A stretch of DNA of 6,893 nucleotides from an uncultured Fretibacterium sp. (GTDB lineage: Bacteria > Synergistota > Synergistia > Synergistales > Aminobacteriaceae). Positions 5,846 to 6,893 of this stretch are shown in pieces (position 1 is the first letter of the stretch; each line of letters starts with the position of its first letter). The notes beneath the pieces were generated by a model, which was not told the DNA's origin, ran no database searches, and saw only the letters and a list, made by a program, of their open reading frames with translations. A program made the translations under genes and the position numbers. Location of the stretch: assembly GCA_905373185.1 (NCBI GenBank), contig CAJPSE010000087.1:1-6893 (forward strand). The letters run 5' to 3'.

Positions 5846-6816
5846 CCGAACGTTTTGCGGTGGGCAGCTCTCCCCATATCCATGCTCCCCTCGATACGCA
5901 AAAGATCATGGCGTGGGTCCTCGCCTCGCTCCTGCCGGCCGGGGCCGCGGGGGTCTGGTTCCTGGGGGGCTCCTCGCTTGCGGTGATCGCCACCTGCGTG
6001 ACCGTCTGCGTGGGGTCGGAGTTCCTCTGGCAGCGCCTCGCGGGGCAGCGCGTGACGGTCTCCGACCTCTCGGCGGCGGTAACGGGGCTGCTCCTGGCCT
6101 ACAACCTGCCGCCCACCATCCCGCTATGGATGGCCGCCTGCGGCTCCGTCTTCGCCATCGTGCTGGTCAAGCAGTTCTTCGGCGGTCTGGGCGGCAACAT
6201 CGTCAATCCGGCCCTGGCGGCCCGCGCCATGATGCTGATCTCCTGGCCCGTAGCCATGACGACCTGGACCGTACAGGGCGTCAGCGGCGCGACGCCCCTG
6301 GCCTTCCTGAAGGGAATGGGCGCCGCGGCCGCCGTGTCGCAGGCCACGAGCGCAGCTACGCAGGCCACGTCCCCCTCCGTTCTGCAGTCCTTCTGGAACA
6401 TCTTCATCGGCAACGTGGGCGGCTGCATCGGGGAGACCTCGGCCGCAGCGCTCCTGCTGGGCGGGGCCGTCCTGATCTGGAGGGGGATCATCTCCTGGCG
6501 GATCCCCGTCGTCTACATCGCCACGGTGGCGGTGCTGTCGCTGGCGTTTGGGCGCGCCGGGGGTCCCCTCTATGAGGTCTTGGTCGGCGGCCTGATGCTG
6601 GGGGCCTTCTTCATGGCCACGGACTACACCACGTCGCCCATGACGGCGAGGGGGCAGTTCGTCTTCGCCGCCGGGTGCGGCCTGCTGACGGCCCTCATCC
6701 GAACCTTCGGCAGCTACCCCGAGGGGGTCTCCTATTCCATCTTGATCATGAACCTGACCGTTCCCCTGATCGACAGGCTGACGGTCCCCAGAATCTTGGG
6801 GGAGGCGAGAAGATGA
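5842..6816 (+). CDS. rnfD: Rnf electron transport complex subunit D
   Basis: RnfD is an integral membrane subunit of the Rnf complex, related to NqrB, that carries covalently bound FMN. The 324-residue product begins with FAVGSSPHIHAPLDTQKIM, the usual RnfD N-terminus, followed by many hydrophobic segments (roughly 23-60, 72-112, 121-140, 184-237, 246-287 and 297-312). VSGATPL (147-153) holds the expected flavin-attachment Thr at 151. Other family marks are GGNIVNPALAARA (117-129), FIGNVGGCIGETSAAAL (188-204), FFMATDYTTSP (256-266) and YPEGVSYSILIMN (292-304). A small Ala/Thr/Ser/Gln-rich loop with two QATS copies (167-170, 174-177) follows the flavin site. The ATG overlaps the rnfC stop (ATGA); the open frame extends upstream into rnfC, but only this start gives the family N-terminus. 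Confidence 0.96.
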   Translation: MTERFAVGSSPHIHAPLDTQKIMAWVLASLLPAGAAGVWFLGGSSLAVIATCVTVCVGSEFLWQRLAGQRVTVSDLSAAVTGLLLAYNLPPTIPLWMAACGSVFAIVLVKQFFGGLGGNIVNPALAARAMMLISWPVAMTTWTVQGVSGATPLAFLKGMGAAAAVSQATSAATQATSPSVLQSFWNIFIGNVGGCIGETSAAALLLGGAVLIWRGIISWRIPVVYIATVAVLSLAFGRAGGPLYEVLVGGLMLGAFFMATDYTTSPMTARGQFVFAAGCGLLTALIRTFGSYPEGVSYSILIMNLTVPLIDRLTVPRILGEARR

Positions 6817-6893
6817 CGGACGCTGCCGAGATGATGCCGACACCGGAAAAATCTCCGCTCGGAAAACTGGTGGGCAAGTCGCTGTATTTGGGG
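6813..6893 (+). CDS. rnfG: Probable Rnf complex subunit G, 5' end only (cut by the window edge)
   Basis: Twenty-seven codons are visible, starting at an ATG that overlaps the rnfD stop (ATGA, 6813-6816), with GGAGG seven bases upstream. The visible peptide is a polar N-terminal tail followed by LGKLVGKSLYLG, consistent with the start of a membrane-anchoring helix. RnfG carries a second covalent flavin and usually follows rnfD in the C-D-G-E-A-B order. The assignment rests on position and the start of a membrane segment, because no diagnostic motif falls inside the window. Confidence 0.7.
   Translation, partial: MTDAAEMMPTPEKSPLGKLVGKSLYLG

Noticed and set aside
6338..6375. Short direct repeat in rnfD (CGCAGGCCACG twice)
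   Set aside because: It encodes two QATS copies in a variable loop between conserved segments; the repeat is too short and isolated to be a mobile or regulatory element.
1..6893. CRISPR arrays, tRNA or rRNA genes, and insertion sequences
   Set aside because: No regularly spaced repeats, no tRNA-like cloverleaf, no rRNA-like stretches and no transposase motifs or flanking inverted repeats were seen.

Overview
This is a GC-rich bacterial window whose gene content points to an anaerobe with ferredoxin-based energy conservation. The main clues are an rnfC-rnfD-rnfG gene order, an ATP-type PEP carboxykinase, and a two-subunit (split) transketolase arrangement, with purine-rich ribosome binding sites and TTG starts. 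The combination would fit Synergistota or a GC-rich clostridial relative, but that placement is inference from gene content and style, and no rRNA or other marker is present.

Left part, all on the minus strand (positions 1 to about 2500): a candidate promoter region near 2420-2500 reads into two unrecognised genes, a small charged protein (2114-2374) and a protein of about 298 residues (1213-2109). They end at a strong intrinsic terminator (1131-1166). Beyond it, a candidate promoter (1071-1099) precedes a TTG-started gene (159-992) that matches the transketolase N-terminal subunit in length and fold but has lost nearly every thiamine-diphosphate, metal and catalytic residue that can be placed. 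It overlaps by four bases the start of the matching C-terminal subunit (162-1), which is cut by the window edge.

Right part, all on the plus strand: a good promoter (2552-2580) and short leader precede pckA (2667-4319), an ATP-dependent PEP carboxykinase of 550 residues with its nucleotide, metal and substrate residues recognisable. After a 176-base gap holding a -10 box and an unusual nested-stem leader RNA candidate (4371-4461) come rnfC (4496-5845), rnfD (5842-6816) and the start of rnfG (6813 to the edge). These are coupled by ATGA overlaps and encode subunits of the membrane Rnf complex, which moves electrons from ferredoxin to NAD+ while pumping Na+ or H+.

Together, pckA and rnf are central energy-metabolism genes, linking the PEP/oxaloacetate node and ATP to the ferredoxin/NADH balance. 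The two points most worth a second look are the apparently dead transketolase-like pair in its own transcription unit, and the rnf leader, in which one CCTCCCC strand can pair with either of two GGGGAGG copies.
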